Source: Sergeia podlipaevii (lineage: Eukaryota; Euglenozoa; Kinetoplastea; Trypanosomatida; Trypanosomatidae). Taken from it: 41,607 nucleotides of DNA. Made by a program: the position numbers and the translations under genes. The stretch is taken from positions 1 to 41,607 of the forward strand of contig JASANZ010002068.1 of assembly GCA_030849805.1 (NCBI GenBank). The letters run 5' to 3'. Below the pieces are notes generated by a model, which was not told the origin of the DNA, did no database searches, and saw only the letters and a list, made by a program, of their open reading frames with translations. The first letter of the stretch is position 1. Every line of letters starts with the position of its first letter. Below, piece after piece: positions 1-7,940 of the stretch.

Positions 1-97
1 GGTGCTTCTCATAGTGGAAGGTCACCTGCTCCTTGGACATTCCCTTAGCGGCAAGAGCGTCGTGGCTGTAGGGGAGATCGTCAGCGGTAAACGGCAT
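1..97 (-). CDS. Iron superoxide dismutase, third tandem copy (5' end only)
   Basis: Only the first 32 codons are in the window; the rest lies beyond base 1. The encoded N-terminus (MPFTADDLPYSHDAL, then FHYEKHH) is that of an FeSODB-type iron superoxide dismutase and includes the first iron-ligand histidine at residue 28. At nucleotide level it differs from the copy at 821-1453 at only 3 of 97 positions, giving Thr for Ala at residue 4 and Ala for Val at residue 16, so it is much closer to that copy than to the one at 2239-2865. Similarity stops just upstream of the ATG. It is downstream of the other two copies in the direction of transcription, making an array of at least three. The ATG at 97 is the first after the only nearby AG. 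Confidence 0.9.
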   Translation of the reverse strand, partial: MPFTADDLPYSHDALAAKGMSKEQVTFHYEKH

Positions 98-820
98 TTT
101 TCTGCGGTTGTTTGAAAATTGGTGTGAAGGTAAGAAAATATATTTATTGCGATCTTAATCAATCCGACAAGGCATTATGCGGGAGGTAGAGAGCAACAAA
201 GAACGATGAGAGAATAGTGAGCATTGAAACAGAAATAATTTGCAACAAGAAAAACTCGTCGTTTCATACAGTACGCACGAGGCAGAGTTATCAGAAAAAA
301 ACGTTAGAAAAAAAAGGGGGGGGGGGGAACACATCGCAAAAAATGTCAATGACGACAAAATACATTATGGAAATACAAATAGTTACTAAAAAACAAAAGT
401 GTTCAAGATACTATTTTTTTTATTTTTTTTTTTTGTGCAAAAGAAAGAAGGAAAACAAAACAACAACAACAAAAAAGAGGCGCGCAGTAATTAGCAGTGC
501 CGTCGAGTACGTCACTATATATATATATGTCCAGCGTCATGACGCGGTGGATTCGATACTTTCTGAGAGTTCACAGTGTGTGTATGTGTGTGTGTGTGTT
601 GCCTTGATGTAACGAGCATACACTCGGAAAACACACAGTGAGTACCACGAGAAAAAGTTTCACTGGTACCAACAAAGATATGAAAACCATTTAGAAAAGA
701 AGCAAATTCAAATACAAGAGCTGAAACGTATAGGTACCTTCCGAACGGCGACGATATCAGATGCAGTTACCAAAATACAGTTTTGTGAGTATACCGAAGG
801 CATAAAATGGCAGTTAAATG
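98..820. other. Intergenic / 3' UTR of the 821-1453 SOD
   Basis: No coding sequence is recognised. The stretch holds a run of A then 12 G (316-327), a long T-rich run (about 413-435), a (TA)6 tract (516-528) and a (GT)n tract (about 573-599). It should contain the 3' UTR of the SOD copy on its right and the splice acceptor of the copy on its left. Confidence 0.7.
102..150 (-). promoter_or_regulatory. Predicted trans-splice acceptor for the partial SOD
   Basis: On the sense strand a T/C-rich stretch ends in ccgcag, with the AG at 103-102. It is followed by aaaa and the ATG at 97. No other AG occurs in roughly the preceding 45 bases, so a 5' UTR of only 4 nt is predicted. Confidence 0.55.
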
Positions 821-1453
821 TTAAAGATCGCTATTGAAGTGGTGAGATTTATTCCTTTTCACCAATTGTGACTCTGCATACTTCCAATTGACGAGGTTCC
901 ACCACGTGTTCACGTATGCGGCGCGGTCGTTGCGGTAATCCACGTAGTACGCGTGTTCCCACACGTCGCACGCCAAAATGGGCTTGAGGCTATCCTCAGC
1001 AATGGGGCAGTTGCCATCGTGCGTCTGGTGCACCTTGAGCTTGCCGCTGGTGGTGTCCTTGACAAGCCACGCCCAGCCAGAGCCGAAGTGGCCGTTGGCA
1101 GCAGCGGTGAACTCATCCTTGAACTTGTCGAAGCTGCCAAAAGAGGCGTTGATCTCCTCAGCGATCTTCCCGTGAGGAGCACCACCGCCGTTGGGGCTCA
1201 GACACTTCCAAAAGAAGTTGTGGTTGAAGAGCTGAGCAGCGGAGTTGTAGACGGGGCCCTTCACGGTCTTGATGATCTCGTTGAGGGTCTTGGGAGCGAG
1301 GTCAGCGTTGTTACCAACCGCTGCGTTCAACTTCGTGGCGTAGCCCTTGTGGTGCTTCTCATAGTGGAAGGTCACCTGCTCCTTGGACATTCCCTTAGCG
1401 ACAAGAGCGTCGTGGCTGTAGGGGAGATCGTCGGCGGCAAACGGCATTTTCAT
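821..1453 (-). CDS. SODB: Iron superoxide dismutase (FeSODB-type), copy 1
   Basis: Converts superoxide to oxygen and hydrogen peroxide; trypanosomatid SODB enzymes act in glycosomes and cytosol. Numbering from the Met at 1447 (208 residues, usual family length), the iron ligands are all present: His28 (FHYEKHH), His76 (NHNFFW), Asp161 and His165 (DVWEHAYY). Gln72 in SAAQLFNH is the Fe-type active-site glutamine. The ATG at 1453 (MKMPF) is the first after the predicted splice site; the ATG at 1447 (MPFAADD) matches the other copies and may be the one used. The C-terminus is Ser-Asp-Leu, a poor peroxisomal/glycosomal PTS1 because the middle residue is acidic rather than basic. It is the middle member of a tandem array and shares long identical nucleotide blocks with its neighbours. 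Confidence 0.95.
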   Translation of the reverse strand: MKMPFAADDLPYSHDALVAKGMSKEQVTFHYEKHHKGYATKLNAAVGNNADLAPKTLNEIIKTVKGPVYNSAAQLFNHNFFWKCLSPNGGGAPHGKIAEEINASFGSFDKFKDEFTAAANGHFGSGWAWLVKDTTSGKLKVHQTHDGNCPIAEDSLKPILACDVWEHAYYVDYRNDRAAYVNTWWNLVNWKYAESQLVKRNKSHHFNSDL

Positions 1454-1456
1454 ATG

Positions 1457-1469
1457 CTCAAAAAAAAAT
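1457..1469 (-). promoter_or_regulatory. Predicted trans-splice acceptor for SOD copy 1
   Basis: On the sense strand nine T (1468-1460) run straight into gag, with the AG at 1458-1457, followed by cat and ATG at 1453. The 5' UTR would be 3 nt to the first ATG or 9 nt to the second. Confidence 0.6.
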
Positions 1470-1738
1470 CCTAAAGTAAATGCCAATAAAAAATGTAGAA
1501 AAATTAACCTATTTGTGATTTTTTAAAAAAAGAAATGCAAAAAAAGAAAGTAAGCAGCCCAGCCATTGGTACATTTCGATGTTTACACTTTAGAGCGTCA
1601 AGTTATAGCAACAGCACAGCAGAGATCTGGCTCTCACTGGACATAGAAAAAAAAAACGTCTGGTTTGGTAGTGAACGTCAGGCACCAATGTAAGCGTTAC
1701 TGGTACGTAGCTGTTTAACTCTTTTATAAATCATGGCA

Positions 1739-1762
1739 TATATATATATATATATATATATA
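1739..1762. repeat. (TA)12 microsatellite
   Basis: Twelve uninterrupted TA units between the two complete SOD genes. Similar, mostly shorter, TA tracts recur in most spacers. Confidence 0.9.
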
Positions 1763-2238
1763 ATCTAGTACGCTAGCACTAATGAAAATAAAAAGGAACA
1801 ACACAATACTTCAAAATTGAAGAACATGTACTTGCTTCTTGAAGCATCACTCAAATTACAATATATAATGGGACGCTATAACGCAATAATCTCCATCTTA
1901 GGAGCCCGCTTCACCTCACTGCTTTTCTTTGCCACGGAACATCAACAGCAGTAGCAACCACCACAACGACCAAACCATAGTAAAAACTGGTACATAAAAG
2001 CAGAAATGTAAGCACCAGACGGCAACGAAGGAAAAAAAAGGAGACAAGTGTGTCAAAAAAAAAAGTAAAGAGAACAGGACTTTGACTCATGAACAAAACG
2101 TTATGCTTTATATATATATTAAGTAAACAAAATATAAAATGCATGTAGCACTATGTACTTGCCTGCTCAGTCCCTTACTTTTAAAATCATTTTCGTCCTT
2201 TAACAAAACAGGCGTGATAGCCCTCACCTCACACACAT

Positions 2239-2865
2239 TCACAAGTCGCTACTACGGTAATATGAGCCAGAGGCGGCGAGATAGTTCGACTCAGCAAACT
2301 TCCAGTTTGCAACTTTCCACCACGCGTCAACATAGCCTGCGCGATCATTTTTATAATCCACGTAGTACGCGTGCTCCCACACGTCACAAGTCAAGATGGG
2401 AACTAAACGTCCCTCGGTAATGGCGCAGCCGCCATCGTGCGTCTGGTGCACCTTGAGCTTGCTGCTGGTGGTGTCCTTCACGAGCCAGACCCAGCCAGAG
2501 CCAAAGTGGCCGTTGGCGACAGCACTGAACTCAAACTTAAACTTGTCGAAGCTGCCAAAGGAATCATTAATGGCTTGCAGCAAAACACCTTTTGGAACTC
2601 CACCCCCACGCGCAGACATCGATTTCCAGTAGAAGTTGTGGTTCCACAGCTGAGCAGCGGAGTTGAAGATTGGGCCCTTCACGGTCTTGATAATCTCGGT
2701 GAGTGACTTGGAAGAAAGGTCAGGGCGGGTTTCAAGTGCAGCGTTCAGTTTCGTGGCATAGCCCTTGTGGTGCTTCTCATAGTGGAAGGTCACCTGCTCC
2801 TTGGAGATGCCCTTGGCCACGAGAGCATCCAGACTATATGGGAGAGCGTCAGCGGAGAAGAGCAT
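2239..2865 (-). CDS. SODB: Iron superoxide dismutase (FeSODB-type), copy 2
   Basis: A 208-residue iron superoxide dismutase that aligns without gaps with copy 1. The same ligands are present: His28, His76 (NHNFYW), Asp161 and His165 (DVWEHAYY), with Fe-type Gln72 in SAAQLWNH. It diverges from copy 1 mainly at residues 44-54, 82-99 and the C-terminal 15 residues, while long stretches are nearly identical, which suggests gene conversion or strong constraint. It also ends in Ser-Asp-Leu. The reading frame stays open upstream of the ATG at 2865, but it contains no earlier ATG and its encoded Phe run is the polypyrimidine tract, so 2865 is the start. Different isoforms in Leishmania and Trypanosoma arrays differ in location or expression; which applies here cannot be read from the sequence. 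Confidence 0.95.
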   Translation of the reverse strand: MLFSADALPYSLDALVAKGISKEQVTFHYEKHHKGYATKLNAALETRPDLSSKSLTEIIKTVKGPIFNSAAQLWNHNFYWKSMSARGGGVPKGVLLQAINDSFGSFDKFKFEFSAVANGHFGSGWVWLVKDTTSSKLKVHQTHDGGCAITEGRLVPILTCDVWEHAYYVDYKNDRAGYVDAWWKVANWKFAESNYLAASGSYYRSSDL

Positions 2866-2878
2866 CTTAAAAAAAAAA
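2866..2878 (-). promoter_or_regulatory. Predicted acceptor abutting the start of SOD copy 2
   Basis: On the sense strand ten T (2878-2869) are followed by aag and immediately by the ATG at 2865. If this AG is used the mRNA has no 5' UTR apart from the spliced leader. The next AG upstream (2902-2901) would leave 35 nt but lacks a good pyrimidine tract. Confidence 0.5.
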
Positions 2879-3211
2879 CGCAAAAGCAGTTGAAGACGCC
2901 CTGTAACGCGCTTGCTCTGAGATAAAGCAACCACTTCGTGCTTGTGTTAGATACAGAAGATAAAACCCAAAAAGGAGGGAAAAAAAGCAAAGAAGAAGTC
3001 AGCAGATACGTTGATAGAGAAACAGTAATATACGCAAGTTGCTCAGTTGAGCTTGGGCAAACCGGGAGAAAGTAGTGGAGCACCCTCAGCTGAAAAAAAA
3101 AAAGAGAAAAAGAAACAAGAGAAGAAAGTATACTTCACATGGATAAATAGACACTGCTTACACACGCCAAAAGAGAACAATAAATATATAAGCCATATCA
3201 CCAATAGATGT

Positions 3212-3230
3212 GGGGAGGGGAGGGGGGGGG
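3212..3230 (+). other. Potential G-quadruplex sequence
   Basis: Plus-strand runs of G4, G4 and G9 separated by single A residues fulfil the pattern for an intramolecular G-quadruplex. On the transcribed RNA sense strand this is C-rich, so any quadruplex would form in the DNA or antisense RNA. Confidence 0.5.
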
Positions 3231-4136
3231 TTCCGTTCCATTCACAACACAACTACTTGTATCAACATCATTTCTCTTTTTTTTTTGTGTGTGTGAAGCC
3301 AAAACAAAACAAAAAAAAAGAGAAGTGTAAGTGTGCGTGTTTATGTACGAAATGAACCACAAACTGGTTATGCACGTATCTATCTCGTTCCTATTATTCT
3401 CAATTTCATCTTCTGCACCTTCTATGCTTTCCCCGCCTCTATCTTCTCAAACTAATTTGCCATTCACAACAGCACGCTCAGTTGACCTACGCAAAGCCTC
3501 AACATGAAAGATGTTACATTTATATATATTCTTTTCAGTCGCATACACTTTCAGCAAAAAATAATAATTTAGAATTAATAAAGCACACACATGTGTGTGT
3601 TCAATATATAGGTATGTATGCTAGTCACCATTGTGCTGAGGGATAGACCATAAGATGAAGCAATGAAAATAATGAGCAAGAAGAGAGAATGAAACCAGTA
3701 GCTAAGCAGCATTTCGCGCTTTTCCTTTCTTTTTCTCTATTCCCCCAAAGCAGCAAACATTATCGCCTCCTTTTTCTCTATTCACTTCCTCTCTCTTTCC
3801 ATATCTCTCAAAAATATTTATTTTTCCAAAAAGGAAGTTGGGGAGAACAATCATTCACGCCCAAACAATATTGTAGTCAAACTCGCATCTTTATTTAGAA
3901 CGTAAAGAGAGCTGAGTGAAGAGGCAATACATTTCACCATCACTATGTATATTGCTTGCCTCCTCACCCTAATGACGACAAAAAGATAGATGCCTAGCCA
4001 CTCACAACAACAACAAAAAAAAATTGCAAATAGAGAGACAGGATCAGAGAAAAGAAGAACGACAGTAGCCACAAGAAGAAAGCAAGACAAGTGGACAATG
4101 CAAGGCCAGCTTCAGAGATCATATATTAATATGTGT

Positions 4137-4805
4137 TTAAATAGAAACCGCCGCCGCCTCGTTCTTGTTGATCTCGTCCCCTTTGGTGGTTTTGAGAACA
4201 TCCATCACCTGCGCCATGAAGTCTTCCTGCTTAGGATTCTTCTTGTACGCAGCGCCAATAGACACTGCGTGCTCAAACAGTTGGACGACATTCGTTCCGT
4301 CTGCGGCAGACACATAGTGTAGCGGGAACCCGTGCTTATCTGCGAAAGCAAAAGCCTTCGACACGACTGAGGGGTCTGTGTCGATCTTGTTGCACGCAAC
4401 AATGCACGGAATGTGCTCTCTGTAGTTGCGCAGCTCGCCAAGCCACTTTTCTAGATTCTTATAGGTCGCCTTGCGAGTGACGTCAAAAACGAGGATACAC
4501 GCATGAGCCTCATGGTAGTAGGCCGGATGCATCGTGGCAAAGCGTTCCTGGCCTGCTGTATCCCAGATATCCACATCCACCTCCTGGTTATCCTCCGTGA
4601 TAAAGTCGTAGCGGTAGAGCGTCAGTGCGTAGGTGGACATCTGGACAGGAACATAGCGTTGCATGAGAAAACGCTCCACCAGCTTGGACTTACCCACAGC
4701 ACTATCACCTAGAAGAATCAGCTTCACGGGGTTACGCTTGTCCTCATCTTTGCTATCGATTACCTTCTTGGCCTTCAAAATCATGGTTGCTCCTCCTTCT
4801 TCCAT
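4137..4805 (-). CDS. RABL2: RABL2-like small GTPase
   Basis: A 222-residue Ras-superfamily GTPase closest in my memory to RABL2, a conserved ciliary GTPase that in animals works with CEP19 and the IFT-B complex to start intraflagellar transport. The G motifs are intact: P-loop GDSAVGKS (33-40), switch I around STYALTLY (57-64), WDTAGQERF (81-89), NKID (139-142) and SAADGTN (166-172). The sequences STYALTLY, YYHEAHAC and SAADGTNVV are RABL2 hallmarks. No C-terminal cysteine is present, so prenylation as in true Rabs is not expected, which also fits RABL2. The ATG at 4805 is the first after the only AG within about 55 bases; a second Met at residue 8 is an alternative start. A role at the flagellar base is inferred from the family. 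Confidence 0.92.
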   Translation of the reverse strand: MEEGGATMILKAKKVIDSKDEDKRNPVKLILLGDSAVGKSKLVERFLMQRYVPVQMSTYALTLYRYDFITEDNQEVDVDIWDTAGQERFATMHPAYYHEAHACILVFDVTRKATYKNLEKWLGELRNYREHIPCIVACNKIDTDPSVVSKAFAFADKHGFPLHYVSAADGTNVVQLFEHAVSIGAAYKKNPKQEDFMAQVMDVLKTTKGDEINKNEAAAVSI

Positions 4806-4809
4806 GTGG

Positions 4810-4846
4810 CTGTGTGTAACAGTAAAAATTAGGGGGTAACAGGAAT
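4810..4846 (-). promoter_or_regulatory. Predicted trans-splice acceptor for RABL2
   Basis: On the sense strand a C/T-rich segment (with ccccctaattttt) ends in acacag, AG at 4811-4810, followed by ccac and the ATG at 4805. A 4-nt 5' UTR is predicted, with no competing AG for about 55 bases. Confidence 0.6.
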
Positions 4847-5348
4847 CGATGAAAGAGAGAATAGTACTGACAAAATATCACGGTCTTTCAGGTCAACAAA
4901 GCAGCCCCAAGCCTATAACCAACAAGTACGATGAATGTATTGTATGCCCAATAAATGATAAATAGGACTAATAGTAATAATGATAATAATAGTAATAATA
5001 AACACCTGTACACCTGCCGCACAAAGAAGTCTCTTTATCTACTGAATGTACGTATCTTTCTACCTTTTTCGCTGTAAATTGCTGTTTACTGTGCGTATAG
5101 TAATACAGCAAAAGCAAAGAATATAAGGAGAGAAAGAAGAAAAATTCATTTATTTTTTTTAAAGAAAAAAAGATAACATGGTGCCTCATTGCAATAAATC
5201 CCTCGCAGGTACAGTTCATATGCAAAACTCCATAACTCGCTCGTGCATCCCCTGCATCTAAGTACATGAGGTGCGAAAAAAAAAAAGGATACTTGTAAGA
5301 GAAAAAATAGCTCTGGAAACCATTGGCCATTGTTCAAAGTATGCTTTC

Positions 5349-5370
5349 ATATATATATATATATATATAT
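5349..5370. repeat. (AT)11 microsatellite
   Basis: Eleven AT units in the presumed 3' UTR of CPN60, about 200 bases downstream of its stop. Confidence 0.9.
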
Positions 5371-5572
5371 GTTTCATAAATTTAGTTCATAATGTGAGCC
5401 GATAGAGAGTAAACAACAAACCACAACCAAAAGGGTAAGATAGAAAACAAGAAAAAGAACAATCAAAAGAAGCGAAAGTGCGAACATTTACGCGCACTCA
5501 ATCAACACTAAAAAAAGGTGCGACCAAATAATAATAATAAAAACAAATACGGAGGAAAAATAAGAGAACCAG

Positions 5573-7357
5573 TTACAGTCCCTTCATATCAAACTTCATA
5601 GGCGGTGCAAGCTTCGGCATTGGCGCATTCTGCTCATTCACCTGTCTACGCATGTTATCAAAGCCTTTCCTCTTCTCCTTATCCTGCAGGCCCTCGTCTT
5701 CCACACGTGTCGCGCGGCCCGGCATGTCCTTCTCCACTATAGCTGCCTCGGTAGTAATCATCATCCCCGCCACGGAGCACGCGTTGACCACTGCAGACTT
5801 GACCACCTTCATGGGGTCAATAATGCCGGCGTCAAACATATCCACATACTCGCCTGACTGAGCATTGTAGCCAAAGCGAGGGTCCTTCCTTGCCAAGATC
5901 TTACCCGCCACCACGCTGCCCTCTACACCGGCATTGCTCGCAATGTATCGCGCTGGAAGCCCAATTGCTCTCTTGACGATGTTGACACCAGTGCGAATAT
6001 CAGAGGGAAGCCGTCGATCGCGCACAAGGCCCTCCAGCTTGAGTGAGGCAATCAGCAGAGCAGTGCCACCGCCGGCAAGGATTCCCTCCGAGACAGCCGC
6101 GCGCGTCGCGTTCAGCGCATCCACAATGCGATCCTTCTTCTCGCTAATTTCCACCTCTGATGCGCCGCCGACTTGAATGACTGCCACGCCGCCAGACAGC
6201 TTCGCCAGTCTCTCCACGAGACGCTCCCGGTTAAACTCGTGGTCCTCGCTGGAGATCATGTCCTTAATCATCTGCGCACGCTCCTCCACAGCAATCGCGC
6301 TGCCGCCGCCTTCCATGAGAATGCACTCATCTCGTGAAATAGTAGCCTTCTTGCAGGTGCCAAGAAAGCGGTCGGAGAAGTCGCTTTGGTCCAGAGAAAG
6401 ACCCAAATCCTCGGAAATCATCTGAGCTCCCGTGAAGACTGCGATATCTTGGAGCTGATTGATGCGCATGTCGCCAAAGCCCGGTGCCTTGACCGCGCAG
6501 CCGCTAATTCGACCTTGCATCTTGTTATACAAAAACGTGTGCATCGCTTCACCTTCCACGTCCTCGGCAATGACGAGAAGAGGACGTTTCTGCTGAATAG
6601 CATAGTTTAATGCAGGGAGAATGTGCGTTACGCTGCTCAGCTTGCGGTTCGCCACGTACACAAGCGCGTTTTCAAGTTCACACTTTTGTGCTTTCGTGTT
6701 CGTGACAAAGTAGGGTGAGGTGTAGCCGCGATCAAAGGACATGCCCTCCACCAGCTCCAGCTCCGTGTTGAGAGACCGCCCCTCTTGAGTCGTTATTACG
6801 CCGTCCTTGCCAACTTGCTGCATCGCATCGCCGATCAGACTGCCGATTTCTGCGTCCATGTTGGCAGAGATCATGGCGACCTGCGTGATCTCAGACTTGG
6901 ACGTCACCGGCTTCGACTGCTCGGCGAGTGAGAGGAGCACCTCGCGGCAGGCAAGATCGATGCCACGCTTCAGATCCATCGGGTTAGTGCCCGTCGCCGC
7001 GCTGCGAAACCCCTCCTTGAAGATTGCGCCAGACAACACCGTAGCGGTGGTGGTGCCGTCACCGGCGTTATCGTTGGTGAGCCCTGCGACCTGGCGCACC
7101 AGGTTCGCTCCCAAATTCTCAAAGCTGTCCTCAAACTCAATGTGTTTTGCCACTGTGACGCCATCCTTTGTGATCTTGGGGCTTGCGTACGGCATTTCGA
7201 GAATCACGTTGCGGCCCTTGGGTCCGAGTGTGACGCCCACTGCCTTGACAAGATTCTCAACACCGGTGAGTAGCGCATTGCGCGCTTCCATGCCGTAGCG
7301 AATGTCCTTTGGAGTAGACCCATATTGCATGCGTCTGCAAAATGTCCGGCTTAACAT
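5573..7357 (-). CDS. HSP60: Chaperonin 60, mitochondrial (divergent CPN60 paralogue)
   Basis: A 594-residue group I chaperonin that folds imported proteins in the mitochondrial matrix with a CPN10 partner. The basic, acid-free N-terminus (MLSRTFCRRMQYGST) looks like a matrix-targeting peptide. Equatorial ATP-site motifs are present: TLGPKGRNV (43-51), GDGTTTATVL (99-108) and Asp413 in VDALNATRAA. The cpn60 signature reads AAVSEGILAGGG (420-431), with Ser where Glu, Asp or Gln is usual. The C-terminus ends in a basic/proline-rich segment instead of the GGM-type tail that protrudes into the folding cavity of GroEL and typical mitochondrial HSP60. This suits the divergent CPN60.1-type paralogue of trypanosomatids rather than the classical HSP60; that assignment is from memory and needs a tree. 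Confidence 0.93.
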   Translation of the reverse strand: MLSRTFCRRMQYGSTPKDIRYGMEARNALLTGVENLVKAVGVTLGPKGRNVILEMPYASPKITKDGVTVAKHIEFEDSFENLGANLVRQVAGLTNDNAGDGTTTATVLSGAIFKEGFRSAATGTNPMDLKRGIDLACREVLLSLAEQSKPVTSKSEITQVAMISANMDAEIGSLIGDAMQQVGKDGVITTQEGRSLNTELELVEGMSFDRGYTSPYFVTNTKAQKCELENALVYVANRKLSSVTHILPALNYAIQQKRPLLVIAEDVEGEAMHTFLYNKMQGRISGCAVKAPGFGDMRINQLQDIAVFTGAQMISEDLGLSLDQSDFSDRFLGTCKKATISRDECILMEGGGSAIAVEERAQMIKDMISSEDHEFNRERLVERLAKLSGGVAVIQVGGASEVEISEKKDRIVDALNATRAAVSEGILAGGGTALLIASLKLEGLVRDRRLPSDIRTGVNIVKRAIGLPARYIASNAGVEGSVVAGKILARKDPRFGYNAQSGEYVDMFDAGIIDPMKVVKSAVVNACSVAGMMITTEAAIVEKDMPGRATRVEDEGLQDKEKRKGFDNMRRQVNEQNAPMPKLAPPMKFDMKGL

Positions 7358-7940
7358 CCTGACCCCACCGATTTCGCGTCAGTTTGTATGTGTATTTTTC
7401 TTTGCGTTAGATAGGTGTACGTATGAGCGTCAAAAAAACTTAAAATAGCTTTTTTTTTTTTAAAAAAAAAAGGAGTGCCAAATTGTCGTGGCAACAGTGA
7501 AGGAATGAAGGCGCAACCTTCCTTTCTCAACAGACTTGCTCACCTTTGCTTTTCGCTTGTGTAGGTGCGTATGCTTTCGTATTATTGATAAAACATGAAA
7601 CAAAAAGAGAGAAAAATAAATGAATCAAAAATGAAATGAAAGGCAATAACACACCCACCTTCAGTTACGCTCACAATACTTCCAGAATAGCCGATCAGAA
7701 GACCACTAAAGAGACATGCCTACGTCTATAAGTACAGTGGTATTATCAATAAGGATAAACGGATGACAATCAAAAAAAAAAAAGAAGAGATCATATCAAG
7801 AGGATATTCAATAGAAAAAAGTAGCGATACAGAGCATCGCTGGCCCCCTCTTCAGAACACTCTTCCATGTTATAAATGCAGCAGCACTAAACGCAAGTCA
7901 GAAAGAGGAATAACACATAAACGAGAGACGTTTTCCTCTT
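7358..7940. other. Intergenic between CPN60 and the 7941-9200 gene
   Basis: No gene is recognised. The main feature is a back-to-back run of 12 T and 10 A (7450-7471) that is self-complementary on either strand. The rest is AT-rich. Confidence 0.7.
7359..7401 (-). promoter_or_regulatory. Possible trans-splice acceptor for CPN60
   Basis: On the sense strand ggtcag ends one base before the ATG at 7357 (AG at 7360-7359). The tract before it is only weakly pyrimidine-rich, and the next AG at 7401-7400 would give a 5' UTR of about 42 nt. Which is used cannot be decided from sequence. Confidence 0.35.

Larger units (their letters stand above)
1454..2238. other. Intergenic between SOD copies
   Basis: No gene is seen. 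It contains a (TA)12 tract at 1739-1762, a shorter TA tract at 2108-2119 about 120 bases downstream of the SOD copy 2 stop, and several A runs. Open frames here translate to low-complexity Phe/Leu-rich sequence. Confidence 0.7.
2866..4136. other. Intergenic between SOD copy 2 and RABL2
   Basis: No gene is recognised. Notable elements are a G-rich block GGGGAGGGGA plus nine G (3212-3230), a perfect 16-bp CA/TG palindrome (3584-3599), a plus-strand pyrimidine-rich stretch (about 3718-3830) and a TA-rich segment just after the RABL2 stop (about 4120-4135). Confidence 0.7.
4806..5572. other. Intergenic between RABL2 and CPN60
   Basis: No gene is seen. It contains irregular AAT/ATG trinucleotide repeats (about 4968-5000), A-rich runs (5276-5287) and an (AT)11 tract (5349-5370) about 200 bases downstream of the CPN60 stop. 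Confidence 0.7.

Noticed and set aside
953..1474. Plus-strand open frame of 173 codons across SOD copy 1
   Set aside because: It is an antisense shadow of a conserved coding sequence; no plus-strand gene is supported anywhere in the window.
2866..2934. A mitochondrial-type N-terminal extension on SOD copy 2
   Set aside because: There is no ATG in the extension (it begins with GTG) and the Phe run is the T10 tract before the acceptor.
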